Source: Runella sp. CRIBMP
GTDB taxonomy: Bacteria > Bacteroidota > Bacteroidia > Cytophagales > Spirosomataceae
DNA length: 64,000 nt
Assembly (NCBI RefSeq): GCF_009905605.1
Contig: NZ_JAAAKZ010000002.1
Location: 310,001-374,000, forward strand
Direction: 5' to 3'
Under the pieces are notes generated by a model. It saw nothing but the letters and a program-made list of their open reading frames with translations, was not told the DNA's origin and did no database searches. Below, piece by piece: positions 51,996 through 61,264 of this stretch (its first letter is position 1; each line of letters begins with the position of its first letter). The position numbers and the translations under genes are program-made.

Positions 51996-54053
51996 CTACT
52001 TCACAAACCGAATCACCAGAATTTCCAGTAATAAGAAGAGCAGCGCGGCCCAAAGGAAATAACTCCAAAGGCTGACGCCGAGGTTTTGTTTTTGAAATTC
52101 TTTCACAAAATCACCATCGGCTACATTGTCAAAAACCTGCACATTGGGCTGATTGGCAAACAGTTTGCGCAGTTCGGCGGGGGTATAATAATCCAACTGT
52201 GATTCCAGATTATCGTGGTTGAAAGCCAACAGTTGAACCGTTTGGCCGTCTTTCTGAAGTTCATAATAGCCCGCATCCAAGTCTTGATTGGCATTCAATT
52301 GGTTGCTTTTAGGCAACTCCAATGTCAATTGATTGCCGTTGAGCCGTTGAACAGGAATCAACTCAATTTTGTCCTTTTTGAGTTTGAAAATGGTGTTTTG
52401 AGATGATTCAGGCACCGTAAGCGAGACGGTATTTTCGTCGAAAGAGTAGGCGGTGCGCTGCTCTCGTACGCTCTGCGCTGCAATCTTGTACATCACTGGT
52501 ACAAACAAGGCATTTTGGGCAAAACTCCCGAATGACTCCGACAAAGGATTGGCCATCACGTACACTTTACCGCGCTGAATGGCCGATTGACTCAAAAATA
52601 CGTCACCACTGCGCAAGGAAAGCAATTTTGCTCCACCCGGTTGCCACTGCCAAACAGGCTTTGAAACGGGCAATTCAAGGTTTTCTTGCCGAACCGATTG
52701 TTCAAAAACATCACTAAAAAAAGGACTACCTCTTTCAGGATTGGCCAAAGGAATGGCTTCGTCGGAAGGACGTTCCTGCAATCCACCCACACCCAACGAC
52801 GACAAAAACCCGCCGTACGAAACGATATCAGGGTTGGATGGCGGAATCACCAACACGCTTCCGCCGCGCTTCGTGAAATTCTCAATTTCGCTGCGCATCG
52901 CACCTTCCACGCGCTCTACACTTTCAAGAACCACCAAATCAGACTGTTTCAAAAGACCAATATCAGCGTTGTTGGCGCTGACGGTACGCAGGGTAAAGAG
53001 GCTATCGTTAGCAAATACCTTCTCTACCGAGCGGGCAGGATTAGGTTGGCCTGCCACATGTAGCACGCGAATGAGCGGCGAGGCATTGAGCACAAAAAAG
53101 TATTCATTATCAAACGTAATCGGTAAATCGTCGAACGTTACGCGACCGCGTTTAAAGCCTTTACCCCGAACGTTGAAGTTAAAAGCCGTGGTGGCCGCTC
53201 CTTTGGGAGCTAAATTGACGGGAGCCGTAGACACCTGAACATCGTCTAAATACAGCTTTACGACCAGATTCCGCACGTCGTCATTGCCTGCATTGCTCAC
53301 CCGCACATAGAGCACATTGTTTTGAAACTCACGCACAAAAGGCGTATTGAGCCACACCGAATCAACATAGACATTTTGGGAGGCAGTCGTTTGTACGGGA
53401 ATGATATACAGCCGATTAAGCGAATCTACCTTAAGATTGGACAGGTCGCCAGCGGTGCTTTTTTGAAAATCAGAGAACCAGAACAACTGATTTTTGCCAC
53501 TGCCCGCGTACCGCCCCAATAAATTGGCCTGACGTTTGTATATGCTCGCAAAATTGCGCGGAGTATGGGCCAATTTCAGGGTCGTCAAGCGGTCTTTGAT
53601 GCGGTCGGTGGTCGTCAATTGTTGCTCTTCGGGACTGAAATCATTGGTAATCAGTTGCAGGCGCGTTGCGTTACGAAAAAGCGTCAGCAATTGGTCTAAT
53701 TTTCCCGTGGCTACGTCCAGATACCGCTGATTATTGTCCTCATTTTGCATCGAAAACGAATTATCGATGTAGGCGCTCGTTACGCTTTGAGCATTGGTGC
53801 CTGCTTTGTTTTTGCTGGGCAAATAAGGCTGGGCAAACGCAAAAACCAAGGCAGAGATGGCCAAAACCCGGGTGGCTAGAATGAGGTATTGTTTCAGGCG
53901 TCGAAACGAACTCGTTTCCATTTCGACGTTTTTCAAAAGCGAGACATTGGAGAAGAAAACGCGCCGAGTGCGGCGGAAGTTGAATAAATGGATGGCAATG
54001 GGAATGCCTACCGCCAACAAACTCCATAAAAAGGTCGGAAAAATAAACTGCAT
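51996..54053 (-). CDS. BatA-type membrane protein with a large periplasmic part
   Basis: 685 residues from the ATG at 54051-54053. The N-terminal BatA domain (QFIFPTFLWSLLAVGIPIAIHLFNFRRTRRVFFSNVSLLK) holds the first helix. A second follows near 60-80 (LILATRVLAISALVFAFAQPYL). A VWA-like segment starts SAYIDNSFSMQNEDN, then a large beta-rich region carries a GATase-like stretch (LRTVSANNADIGLLKQSDLVVLE). One last helix lies at the end (SLWSYFLWAALLFLLLEILVI). These proteins belong to the aerotolerance/Bat-related set. The gene stands alone here. Confidence 0.8.
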   Translation of the reverse strand: MQFIFPTFLWSLLAVGIPIAIHLFNFRRTRRVFFSNVSLLKNVEMETSSFRRLKQYLILATRVLAISALVFAFAQPYLPSKNKAGTNAQSVTSAYIDNSFSMQNEDNNQRYLDVATGKLDQLLTLFRNATRLQLITNDFSPEEQQLTTTDRIKDRLTTLKLAHTPRNFASIYKRQANLLGRYAGSGKNQLFWFSDFQKSTAGDLSNLKVDSLNRLYIIPVQTTASQNVYVDSVWLNTPFVREFQNNVLYVRVSNAGNDDVRNLVVKLYLDDVQVSTAPVNLAPKGAATTAFNFNVRGKGFKRGRVTFDDLPITFDNEYFFVLNASPLIRVLHVAGQPNPARSVEKVFANDSLFTLRTVSANNADIGLLKQSDLVVLESVERVEGAMRSEIENFTKRGGSVLVIPPSNPDIVSYGGFLSSLGVGGLQERPSDEAIPLANPERGSPFFSDVFEQSVRQENLELPVSKPVWQWQPGGAKLLSLRSGDVFLSQSAIQRGKVYVMANPLSESFGSFAQNALFVPVMYKIAAQSVREQRTAYSFDENTVSLTVPESSQNTIFKLKKDKIELIPVQRLNGNQLTLELPKSNQLNANQDLDAGYYELQKDGQTVQLLAFNHDNLESQLDYYTPAELRKLFANQPNVQVFDNVADGDFVKEFQKQNLGVSLWSYFLWAALLFLLLEILVIRFVK

Positions 54054-54234
54054 TCGGGTTTTGGGTATTATCGGTGTTATATAGTCACGGCATGGCTTAA
54101 AATTAGCGGCCGGAGCATACGTTAATTTTAAATATATAACTAACGCAAATATCGTGCAAAACGTTTGTGCTCTAAACGCCAATCCGTATTATCTTCCAAA
54201 TTACGATTATTTTCGGGATAAAAAAGTATAAACC

Positions 54235-54264
54235 GTGGCGTCGGGTTTGAGAACCCGACGCCAC
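54235..54264. repeat. Perfect 13-bp GC-rich hairpin
   Basis: GTGGCGTCGGGTT pairs fully with AACCCGACGCCAC around TGAG. No T run lies on either strand, so it is not a standard terminator. It resembles a dispersed REP-like element. Confidence 0.6.
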
Positions 54265-54277
54265 CACGCAAAACACC

Positions 54278-55213
54278 CTAAATCCCCGCAATGACTTTAT
54301 TGATTTTATCCAATCCCGTTTTGGCCACAACAAGTGCGTCCTGGGCGTAGTATGTTTTGTTGAAAACCTCCAACGAAAGTACAATGGGGCGATCTGGATT
54401 TTTGATGGTTTTCAGGATTTGGGCAATGGGTGCCACGCCGTCGCCCGGATAAATGCGGTCGGCATCGACGATGGTCTCACGGGGCAACGAAGCGGGATAA
54501 TCGTTGATATGGAAAATTTCAACACCAGGTTTTCCCACCAGTTTGAGCGTGTCAAGGCTAGAACCGCCCTTGTATAAATGGTACACATCCAATAACAAAC
54601 GCGCCGACGGGTGGCCGCTTTCGGTCGCTACGTACATTACTTCGCTCAATTTGTTCAGGTTTTTTGAAAAACCCCACAGTTCCAAGTGCGGAATCACCTT
54701 GGTTTGGTCGCTGATTTCGAGAATGGCGCGGTAGCGCTCGGCGGCTTTTTGTAAATCTATTTTGGCCGATTGCGGCGTTTGGGCCCCTACGGAGGGCGTG
54801 GCTACACGCATACAGCCCACTTCCGCCAACAGCTCCATTTCTGTTTTAAGTTGGGCGAGGCCTTTGGCGCGGGCTGCTTCATCGTCTACAATCCAAGGGG
54901 CAAAACCAATGGCATTTTCGATGGTTATGCCCAAATCTCCCACTATTTTGCGGGCCTGAGCGGGCGTATTTCCTTCTTTTATAAAATTTTGGAGCGTATC
55001 CATCCAGATTTCTACCGAACGAAAACCAGCCTTTGAGGCCGTTTCCAGTTCCTTGACAAATCCCAATTTTTGCCCCCGAATTGTGCTCATATTGAGGCAA
55101 GGAATGAACGCGGGCTTTTTAGCAACGGCGGCGGTGACAGTCTCGGGCAATAGACCCGCTCCAGCGGTAGAAGCCAGAACGGCAAGGGTTTGGCGACGGT
55201 TTAGGACAGACAT
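54278..55213 (-). CDS. Exported sugar phosphate isomerase/epimerase-like protein
   Basis: 311 residues from the ATG at 55211-55213. The N-terminus (SVLNRRQTLAVLASTAGAGLL) has the twin Arg and hydrophobic run of a Tat signal, so the folded enzyme may be exported. The xylose-isomerase-like TIM barrel follows: KAGFRSVEIWMDTLQNF, GDLGITIENAIGFAPWIVDDE, VIPHLELWGF, LLLDVYHLYKGG, IFHINDYPASLP and VLSLEVFN, with the metal-binding Glu, Asp, His and Glu at the expected strands. The substrate is not identifiable. It is in the same orientation as the GH30 region and might act on sugar-derived products. Confidence 0.8.
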   Translation of the reverse strand: MSVLNRRQTLAVLASTAGAGLLPETVTAAVAKKPAFIPCLNMSTIRGQKLGFVKELETASKAGFRSVEIWMDTLQNFIKEGNTPAQARKIVGDLGITIENAIGFAPWIVDDEAARAKGLAQLKTEMELLAEVGCMRVATPSVGAQTPQSAKIDLQKAAERYRAILEISDQTKVIPHLELWGFSKNLNKLSEVMYVATESGHPSARLLLDVYHLYKGGSSLDTLKLVGKPGVEIFHINDYPASLPRETIVDADRIYPGDGVAPIAQILKTIKNPDRPIVLSLEVFNKTYYAQDALVVAKTGLDKINKVIAGI

Positions 55214-55404
55214 AGGGGTTAACAAAATAAGAGGTTTGGTAAGAAAAGACTTTTTAAGCAGGAATTTAATAGTCCATCGGGCGTATTTGTCGTGGTTTCT
55301 TAAAATTCCTTTTCGCTTCAAATCAGAAAAGGGCACCACTTATGCGAATGTTGTGAAGACAGTACACTCGGTTTGCTAAACTTTTGATTAATTCTCTTTC
55401 CCAT

Positions 55405-55433
55405 AAAAAAGCCCGACCCTAAGGTCAGGCTTT
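55405..55433 (-). terminator. Rho-independent terminator of the DUF2911 lipoprotein gene
   Basis: On the minus strand AAAGCC and GACC arms pair with GGTC and GGCTTT (one mismatch), followed by a T run. Confidence 0.85.
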
Positions 55434-55455
55434 AGAAAATATTATTAGCAAGTCA

Positions 55456-55962
55456 CTAAAATTTCAATGGCACCGAGAAACTCGACGTATCCCACATAAA
55501 AATCAGAGCGTTGTCTTTTACTTCGAAATTCAGTTTTTCAACGGGTTCTTTCAATGCGATGGTTGGCACGGTGATGCGCAACACGTCTTTATCTTGCTTA
55601 TAGTTATAGGCTCCCCATTGTTTTGGTTCACTGTTGAGGATGACGACCCATTCTTTTTCACCAGGAATTGAAAACAATCCATAGTCACCCGCTTTTACGG
55701 GTTTGCCACCAAATTGTCCATCTTTTTTGAAGGTAATCACGGTTGCTTCGTTGGCACCAGTACGCCATACTTTGCCGTATTTTTCAAGGCTTTGGCTACC
55801 TTCAGCCCCAAAAATAACCCGACCGCGCTTGGAAGGCTGTCCAAAGACCACTTTCACGTCTTTACCATCTACCGTAATGAGCGGACTTTTAGGGGGATTT
55901 TGACTACAGGCGAAATTAAGCGCAATAAGCGAAAGGAATAAGGCAAAAATTGAATTTCTCAT
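55456..55962 (-). CDS. DUF2911 lipoprotein
   Basis: 168 residues. The signal peptide ends with a lipobox (LNFAC, Cys at about 19). The DUF2911 domain covers the rest: VKVVFGQPSKRGRVIFG, KVWRTGANEATVITF, AGDYGLFSIPGEKEWVVILN and QWGAYNYKQDKDVLRITVP. It is a shorter paralogue of the exported DUF2911-TPR protein at 21341-22219, without the TPR part but with a lipid anchor. The function is unknown. Confidence 0.85.
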   Translation of the reverse strand: MRNSIFALFLSLIALNFACSQNPPKSPLITVDGKDVKVVFGQPSKRGRVIFGAEGSQSLEKYGKVWRTGANEATVITFKKDGQFGGKPVKAGDYGLFSIPGEKEWVVILNSEPKQWGAYNYKQDKDVLRITVPTIALKEPVEKLNFEVKDNALIFMWDTSSFSVPLKF

Positions 55963-56061
55963 GTTTGTTTGTTATTTGTTTAATGAACTTACAGTGAAAC
56001 GTTTTTAGGTTTAAAAAGTTGTGAATTAACCAAAGAAACTATGTTTTTTCCTGATCTTTAC

Positions 56062-56796
56062 CTACAAAGAGTCGTAATATCTAAATAATGAGACCAAATT
56101 AGTTTCCTTAGAAAGATTGAGCCCTTTGGTTTTTGCGTAGTTTTTCACATCATTGGATTTGGCGCCAAAAAGTTTAAATAGTCGATTTTTAGAAGGGATT
56201 TCTCGTAATTTATCCCCCTCTTTCAGGTAATACTTGACCGTTTTTACAAACTCACCATCGTATTCATTGACGCCGCCCTCAGCTTCATAGCCCGTTCGTT
56301 GACCCGATTTACTAAAAACCAATGTGCATCCGTATTCTTTCCAAATCTGACTCCCCCCTTCGTAAATAACCTCGTAATATTGGTTTTTGTACTGTCGGAA
56401 TGTGTGTCCTGCCATTGTAAACGAGACGGGTCTCATCACGGTAGCTTCCATATTAGGGTTGTTTGACAAATAAACCTCCTCTTTCTGGATGTTATAGGCC
56501 ATTACAAACTCCCATTCCATTCCAGTACCCGTTTGGACTTTACCACGGTACCAACCATTCTTAAAAAAAGGAGTTCCTTTGTAGGTTCTGACAAAATCCT
56601 GATTGCTGCGGTTGATGAGATCCTGCCCTTTGTAATGGGCAATAAAAACGGTATCTCCTTTCTTATTGACTTCGATGGTATGGTCAGAATCGGCAATTTT
56701 TGATTCAGGCACAATGTAGTTATACGGTTTGTTTTCCTGTGCTTTCGCCCAAAAACACAGAAAAAACAGGGAAGCGAAGTAGAGTGTCTTTTCCAT
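56062..56796 (-). CDS. Exported protein of unknown function
   Basis: 244 residues from the ATG at 56794-56796; the longer frame adds an implausible hydrophobic leader. The signal peptide ends CFWAKAQ (about 18). The mature part is beta-rich: SDHTIEVNKKGDTVFIAHY, TPFFKNGWYRGKVQTGTGMEWEFVMAYNI and TFRQYKNQYYEVIYEGG. It then has a helical end (RLFKLFGAKSNDVKNYAKTKG). I recognise no family. It lies between the GH30 gene and the DUF2911 gene on the same strand. Confidence 0.6.
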   Translation of the reverse strand: MEKTLYFASLFFLCFWAKAQENKPYNYIVPESKIADSDHTIEVNKKGDTVFIAHYKGQDLINRSNQDFVRTYKGTPFFKNGWYRGKVQTGTGMEWEFVMAYNIQKEEVYLSNNPNMEATVMRPVSFTMAGHTFRQYKNQYYEVIYEGGSQIWKEYGCTLVFSKSGQRTGYEAEGGVNEYDGEFVKTVKYYLKEGDKLREIPSKNRLFKLFGAKSNDVKNYAKTKGLNLSKETNLVSLFRYYDSL

Positions 56797-56991
56797 GAGA
56801 TGAATAAAAAAATGAATGAACGTAGTCAATTTGATAAAATCAATGACAATAATGGGCGGAAATGCAACTAAAATACAGTGAATTTCTGATAAAATGCAGT
56901 TTAAAAGGAAATTTATTTTCTCCAAATTCCTTCAAAACCTAAGCTTTAAATAAATTATATTACTAAGCGAAATAACCCCGCTTAAACATTT

Positions 56992-58506
56992 TTAATACGT
57001 AATTACTAGCGTTACTACCGATTCAGCGGGTAGTTCGAGAATATTTTTATTGACTTTTCGGTGCGTCAAATTTTCGGTTTGGGAGGTGACATAGGCGTCT
57101 ATTTTTTGTTTTCTACGCATTTTTGGTAATTCAACCCGTTGACTGCCACTATTGTTTACAAAAACCACGACAACTTGATTCTTGGAGGTATATCCCGAGA
57201 CCAGCACGTTTTCAGCTGCCATATCCACTTTAATTCGTTTCATATTGGGTCTAATAAATCGGCTATAATTACCCAATGCCCACAACAATTTGGAATCCAG
57301 CACTTCTCCATCAAATTTATTTTTGTCATTTTCTCCTTTTGCACCGTTGTTAAAGACGTAAATCAAACCGTCTTTAAAATCATTGGCACTCACCGAAAGC
57401 CACCAATGCCAAGCCGAAGCATGGGCGTGCATGAGGTCGGCATGAATCACTTTGGCAACGTACAGGGCCGTTTTCATGCCTAAATCTACCCCGTTTCCTT
57501 TGATTTCGCCCGCATTATCTCCCAAAATACAATATTCTGATTGCCAATACGAGATGTTTTGTTGCTTTATTTTCTCACCTAAATCCTGTCTTTTTTTGAT
57601 GAGCTCGGCGGTCGGCGAAGTTGTAAAATAACTGTGACCGCACATTAGACTTTCAACCGATTTTAGGTTTCCTACGTAATTGGGGCTCGATTTGTCAAAA
57701 AAAGCCTCAATTTGATTGTCCTGATGCACCTCCGAACGGTTGGTTTTGGATTTGTACAAATAATCAATTTGGGCCGCTTCGGTCAACACGATGCGCGTTT
57801 TTAGCTTTTTCTGCCCAAATGTTTCGTCAATCTTTCGGGTGGCCCAGGCGATGTCTTCGTTGTTGATGGGCGTGCCTTCCTGCGAGCCAAAGCCCGATTT
57901 TGATTTCGGGCCCCAATCCCATTGTGGCTCGTTGAACGGACTCAGGTAATCGAAGTTGAATCTAGTCGAAACTTGGGCCAGAAAATCAGCAAAATCATTC
58001 ATTTTTGATTTGTCAAAATTCCATTCTCCCAAGGTGCCACTGCCAATCGACAGCCCGTTTTTGGTCATCGAAACGGGCGCAGAATTGAGAAACCCAAGCG
58101 TAAAATCAACACCATGGCGCTTGGCCGCTTCCAAAAACCATTGTTGTCCTTGTTGTTTAGTCCAATCATATTTCCCATTTTCTAAAAAACACTCCGCTCG
58201 GCGCCATTCGTTGGTGATTTTGCTGCCCATGCCCTGTTCGGTACTTCCGGCACCGATATTAAAGCGCCACATCGACAGCCCAATCCCTTTGGGATTTCCA
58301 GCGGTGTCAAACTCCTTACTGAAAAGCAGTTCTGCAATCCTGTTGCGTTTTTCAATCGGATAATATCGGCCCACCATCTGCATAGACCAACAATCCGAAG
58401 CCCCAAAACTGTGCATGGTTTGGTACGTAACGCTGGGGTCGATGCTGAGTTTTTGGGCTATACTGACGTGAAAACCGAGTATCAGTAGAAAGAACAGCTG
58501 CTTCAT
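56992..58506 (-). CDS. Secreted GH30 family glycoside hydrolase
   Basis: 504 residues with a signal peptide ending GFHVSIAQ (about 18). The (beta/alpha)8 domain begins YQTMHSFGASDCWSMQMVG. The acid/base Glu is in LSPFNEPQWDW (near 195) and the nucleophile Glu in SYWQSEYCILG (near 325), followed by HADLMHAHASAWHWWLSV. A beta-sandwich at the C-terminus (about 420-504) is the usual GH30 side domain. Known GH30 members act on beta-1,6-galactan, xylan or glucosylceramide. The exact linkage is open. The TonB-type receptor gene lies 60 bp upstream, so uptake and hydrolysis are probably linked. Confidence 0.88.
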   Translation of the reverse strand: MKQLFFLLILGFHVSIAQKLSIDPSVTYQTMHSFGASDCWSMQMVGRYYPIEKRNRIAELLFSKEFDTAGNPKGIGLSMWRFNIGAGSTEQGMGSKITNEWRRAECFLENGKYDWTKQQGQQWFLEAAKRHGVDFTLGFLNSAPVSMTKNGLSIGSGTLGEWNFDKSKMNDFADFLAQVSTRFNFDYLSPFNEPQWDWGPKSKSGFGSQEGTPINNEDIAWATRKIDETFGQKKLKTRIVLTEAAQIDYLYKSKTNRSEVHQDNQIEAFFDKSSPNYVGNLKSVESLMCGHSYFTTSPTAELIKKRQDLGEKIKQQNISYWQSEYCILGDNAGEIKGNGVDLGMKTALYVAKVIHADLMHAHASAWHWWLSVSANDFKDGLIYVFNNGAKGENDKNKFDGEVLDSKLLWALGNYSRFIRPNMKRIKVDMAAENVLVSGYTSKNQVVVVFVNNSGSQRVELPKMRRKQKIDAYVTSQTENLTHRKVNKNILELPAESVVTLVITY

Positions 58507-58525
58507 GAGAGTTTTTATATTTGCT

Positions 58526-58545
58526 TACTTTTGATAAGTAAAGTA
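58526..58545. promoter_or_regulatory. Inverted repeat before the GH30 gene
   Basis: TACTTT and AAAGTA are separated by 8 bp, 20 bp before the GH30 start codon, in the short gap after the receptor gene. It is similar in its outer bases to the palindrome at 50176 but not the same. Confidence 0.3.
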
Positions 58546-58566
58546 CCAAAAATCCAACGATTACTC

Positions 58567-61002
58567 TTAGTTTATCCTTCCTTTTTCATCATCGGCGGCG
58601 TTGTCGTTGTGGCGGCGCTTGCGGGCAAAGGTGTCTTTACCAAAACGATACGTAAACGCCACGCCTATCCGCTGGGTATCCGATTCGTTGGTTTGAAAAA
58701 ATTGCGCCTGTTTGATACTGACCGAGCGGTTGTGTCGAATCCACGAATGAAAAACATCTTCTACCGAGACGCGTATACTTGCTTTATCGTTCCAAATTTT
58801 CTTTTGCAAGGCTCCGCCCACCCGATACATCATGCCCGTATAAGCCTGTCCGTTGAGGTCTGAACTGGCATAATATCCTGACAAATCGGCACTCCAGCCT
58901 TTATTCAATTGAAACTGATTGTATAATTCAAACCTTGCTACATAGGCGCTCGGGTTCAATTTTTCGGTATAACTCACGCCGTTGAGCCCCATGTGCGATA
59001 ATCGTAAGGTATAAATCAGATTCCACCATTTGGTCGGCGAACCAGATACCGATGTGTTGAGCAATAGCATAAAGCCTTTGGCTACGTTGTTGGGACGCGT
59101 GATAAAAATGGTATCAATGGCTTCGGTAGTTTGAAAAATCACGTTGGTAAAACGGTTATAACTCAAGCCCATTTGCAACCATTGTTTGTGTTGAAATTTC
59201 AATTCAATCCGATTCTGGTACTGAGGAAGTAACAAGGGATTGCCAGCCGTATAAGAATATTGGTCACGAAAAAAGACAAATGGATTAAGCGACTGATAAT
59301 CAGGGCGATTTATTCTACGTATGAAGCTTAAATTCAAAGAATTCTTATTTAAACTATCCAGCTTATAATTGATAAATACGCTTGGAAATAGCTTGGTATA
59401 ATTTTTAGTAAATTTACTTCCGATTACGGCTTCATTGCCTAATTGATTGCCTCGGGCTTGTGTCGTTTCGGCTCGTAGTCCCAACTGCATTCCCACCCGT
59501 TTCCACTCTTTTCGGGTGTTAATATAGGCCGCATTAATGTTTTCATGGTACTTAAAATGATTGGACTTTCGATTGTCGATGAGCTGTGTCGAGCCTTTTA
59601 CATCAAAATAATTAGATTTGTTATCGTTATCTATGACACTGGATTTGAGTCCCGCTTCCCAACTTGCCTTATTTTTCAAAGGATGAACATAGTCTGCTTT
59701 GGCCGTATAAATATTAATATTGCCAGGAACCAAGTATAAGAACTCGTCGCCATCAATTAAACTACCTTCGGGCAAGTATCGAAAATTTTGCACCCCCTGA
59801 TTCCCATCGCCTCGGTAATTGAGATAGTTTATGTCCGCCATTAACTCCCGTCCTGCCTGGTTGAATTTATGCTGGAGGTTCAGGTTACTGCCGAAATTCC
59901 TTCTTCTATCATTTACTACAGTATTTCCATCTCCTCTGGCATCAAGCAAACGGTCGGCATTAAAGTTATTGCTGTTGTAATCAATCCTTGTGTTTCGGAC
60001 GCCACCATTCATGTTAATCAACAAACCATAAGTTGTTTTTGGGGTAGCGGCATAATCCACCCCCAAAATGGCATTCACACCTTTATTGCGGGTGATATTG
60101 TCATTGAGGAGCAGCACGTTTGAAATTTGTTGGCCTTCGGTGTCATAAAAGCGTCGGTCAAAAATATCTTTGTTGTAATTTTTTTCTTTGTTTAAACCTA
60201 AGTTAGCAAATACGTTGAGCTTTTTATGGTTGTAATTTAGGTTCATGGAGCCGTTGTGTCTTCCATAAACGCCTTGGCTGGAACCCATGGAAATATTGCC
60301 CGTAAACCCTCCTACCCTATTTTTTTTCAGACGAATATTGATGATGGCATTCCCGCCCGCATCGTACTTGGCCGAGGGATTATCCATCAACTCGATTTTA
60401 TCCAACAATCCGCCCGGAAGTGATTTCAGGTACGCGGCCAAATCGGGCCCCGACATATACGTGGCACGTCCGTCAATCAGCACCAAGATGCCACTTCTGC
60501 CGTTGAGACTGATTTCACCGTTCATCCCAACGGTTACGCCAGGCGTTTTTTCCAATACTTCCAGAGTATTGCTCGTTGCGCTGCTAATCATGGATTCTAC
60601 ATTTACGATGGTTTTGTCAATATCCTGCTCAATCAGCGGACGTTTCGCTTTGACTATCACTTCTTTCAATTCAATGTTTTTGACGGGTAACAGCACGATG
60701 ACGGGCAAAACTATACTACTGTGTTCATCATCAATTGTAAGCACCGCGCTAATGTAATTTTTTTGGCTCATGGCGGTGATTGCCAGGAGATACATTCCGT
60801 TTTGCAGATTAATGAATTGAAATTTCCCGTTTGCGTTGGTAATTTCTCCCGAAATAATCGTCGAATCCGTAGCTTTAAGTAACTTCACGGTAGCGCCTGG
60901 AACGGTTTCATTCTGCGTATCTTTGACCGTACCAGAAATTGTTTTTTGGGCGTAAATAGATAATGACAAAAGGGTTAAAAGTAAAATGGCTGATGTTTTC
61001 AT
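58567..61002 (-). CDS. Outer-membrane beta-barrel receptor (TonB-dependent type)
   Basis: 811 residues from the ATG at 61000-61002. The signal peptide ends LSIYAQ (about 18). The carboxypeptidase-regulatory domain (KTISGTVKDTQNETVPGATVKLLK) leads into the plug (ELKEVIVKAKRPLIEQDIDKTIVN, VLEKTPGVTVGMNGEISLNG, KIELMDNPSAKYDAGGNAIINIRLKKN). The barrel fills the rest and ends with the aromatic-rich C-terminus after FTYRFGKDTF. It is the same receptor type as at 45431-47836. Its position directly upstream of a GH30 gene suggests import of a glycan or its fragments, although no SusD-like gene is present. Confidence 0.88.
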   Translation of the reverse strand: MKTSAILLLTLLSLSIYAQKTISGTVKDTQNETVPGATVKLLKATDSTIISGEITNANGKFQFINLQNGMYLLAITAMSQKNYISAVLTIDDEHSSIVLPVIVLLPVKNIELKEVIVKAKRPLIEQDIDKTIVNVESMISSATSNTLEVLEKTPGVTVGMNGEISLNGRSGILVLIDGRATYMSGPDLAAYLKSLPGGLLDKIELMDNPSAKYDAGGNAIINIRLKKNRVGGFTGNISMGSSQGVYGRHNGSMNLNYNHKKLNVFANLGLNKEKNYNKDIFDRRFYDTEGQQISNVLLLNDNITRNKGVNAILGVDYAATPKTTYGLLINMNGGVRNTRIDYNSNNFNADRLLDARGDGNTVVNDRRRNFGSNLNLQHKFNQAGRELMADINYLNYRGDGNQGVQNFRYLPEGSLIDGDEFLYLVPGNINIYTAKADYVHPLKNKASWEAGLKSSVIDNDNKSNYFDVKGSTQLIDNRKSNHFKYHENINAAYINTRKEWKRVGMQLGLRAETTQARGNQLGNEAVIGSKFTKNYTKLFPSVFINYKLDSLNKNSLNLSFIRRINRPDYQSLNPFVFFRDQYSYTAGNPLLLPQYQNRIELKFQHKQWLQMGLSYNRFTNVIFQTTEAIDTIFITRPNNVAKGFMLLLNTSVSGSPTKWWNLIYTLRLSHMGLNGVSYTEKLNPSAYVARFELYNQFQLNKGWSADLSGYYASSDLNGQAYTGMMYRVGGALQKKIWNDKASIRVSVEDVFHSWIRHNRSVSIKQAQFFQTNESDTQRIGVAFTYRFGKDTFARKRRHNDNAADDEKGRIN

Positions 61003-61264
61003 TGACGTGTGTGTGTTAGTGATGAGAATCGGCTTACTAATTGCTGGACAAAGATTAAAGCCGTTGGTCAACCCCCGAAAAAATCATGTCGAAGCTTGCG
61101 AAGAAACTGACAGAAACTCATTTTTGGGTGACAAACCAGTTGGTGCGTTTTCGTAAGGTTTCCGTCATTGATTTGAGCGTATTCGTCCTGAAAATGGCCG
61201 CACATTTACTAAATTCCTCAACTTTGTCCACCGATTCAATAAAACACATGCAAATAGTACGCTT

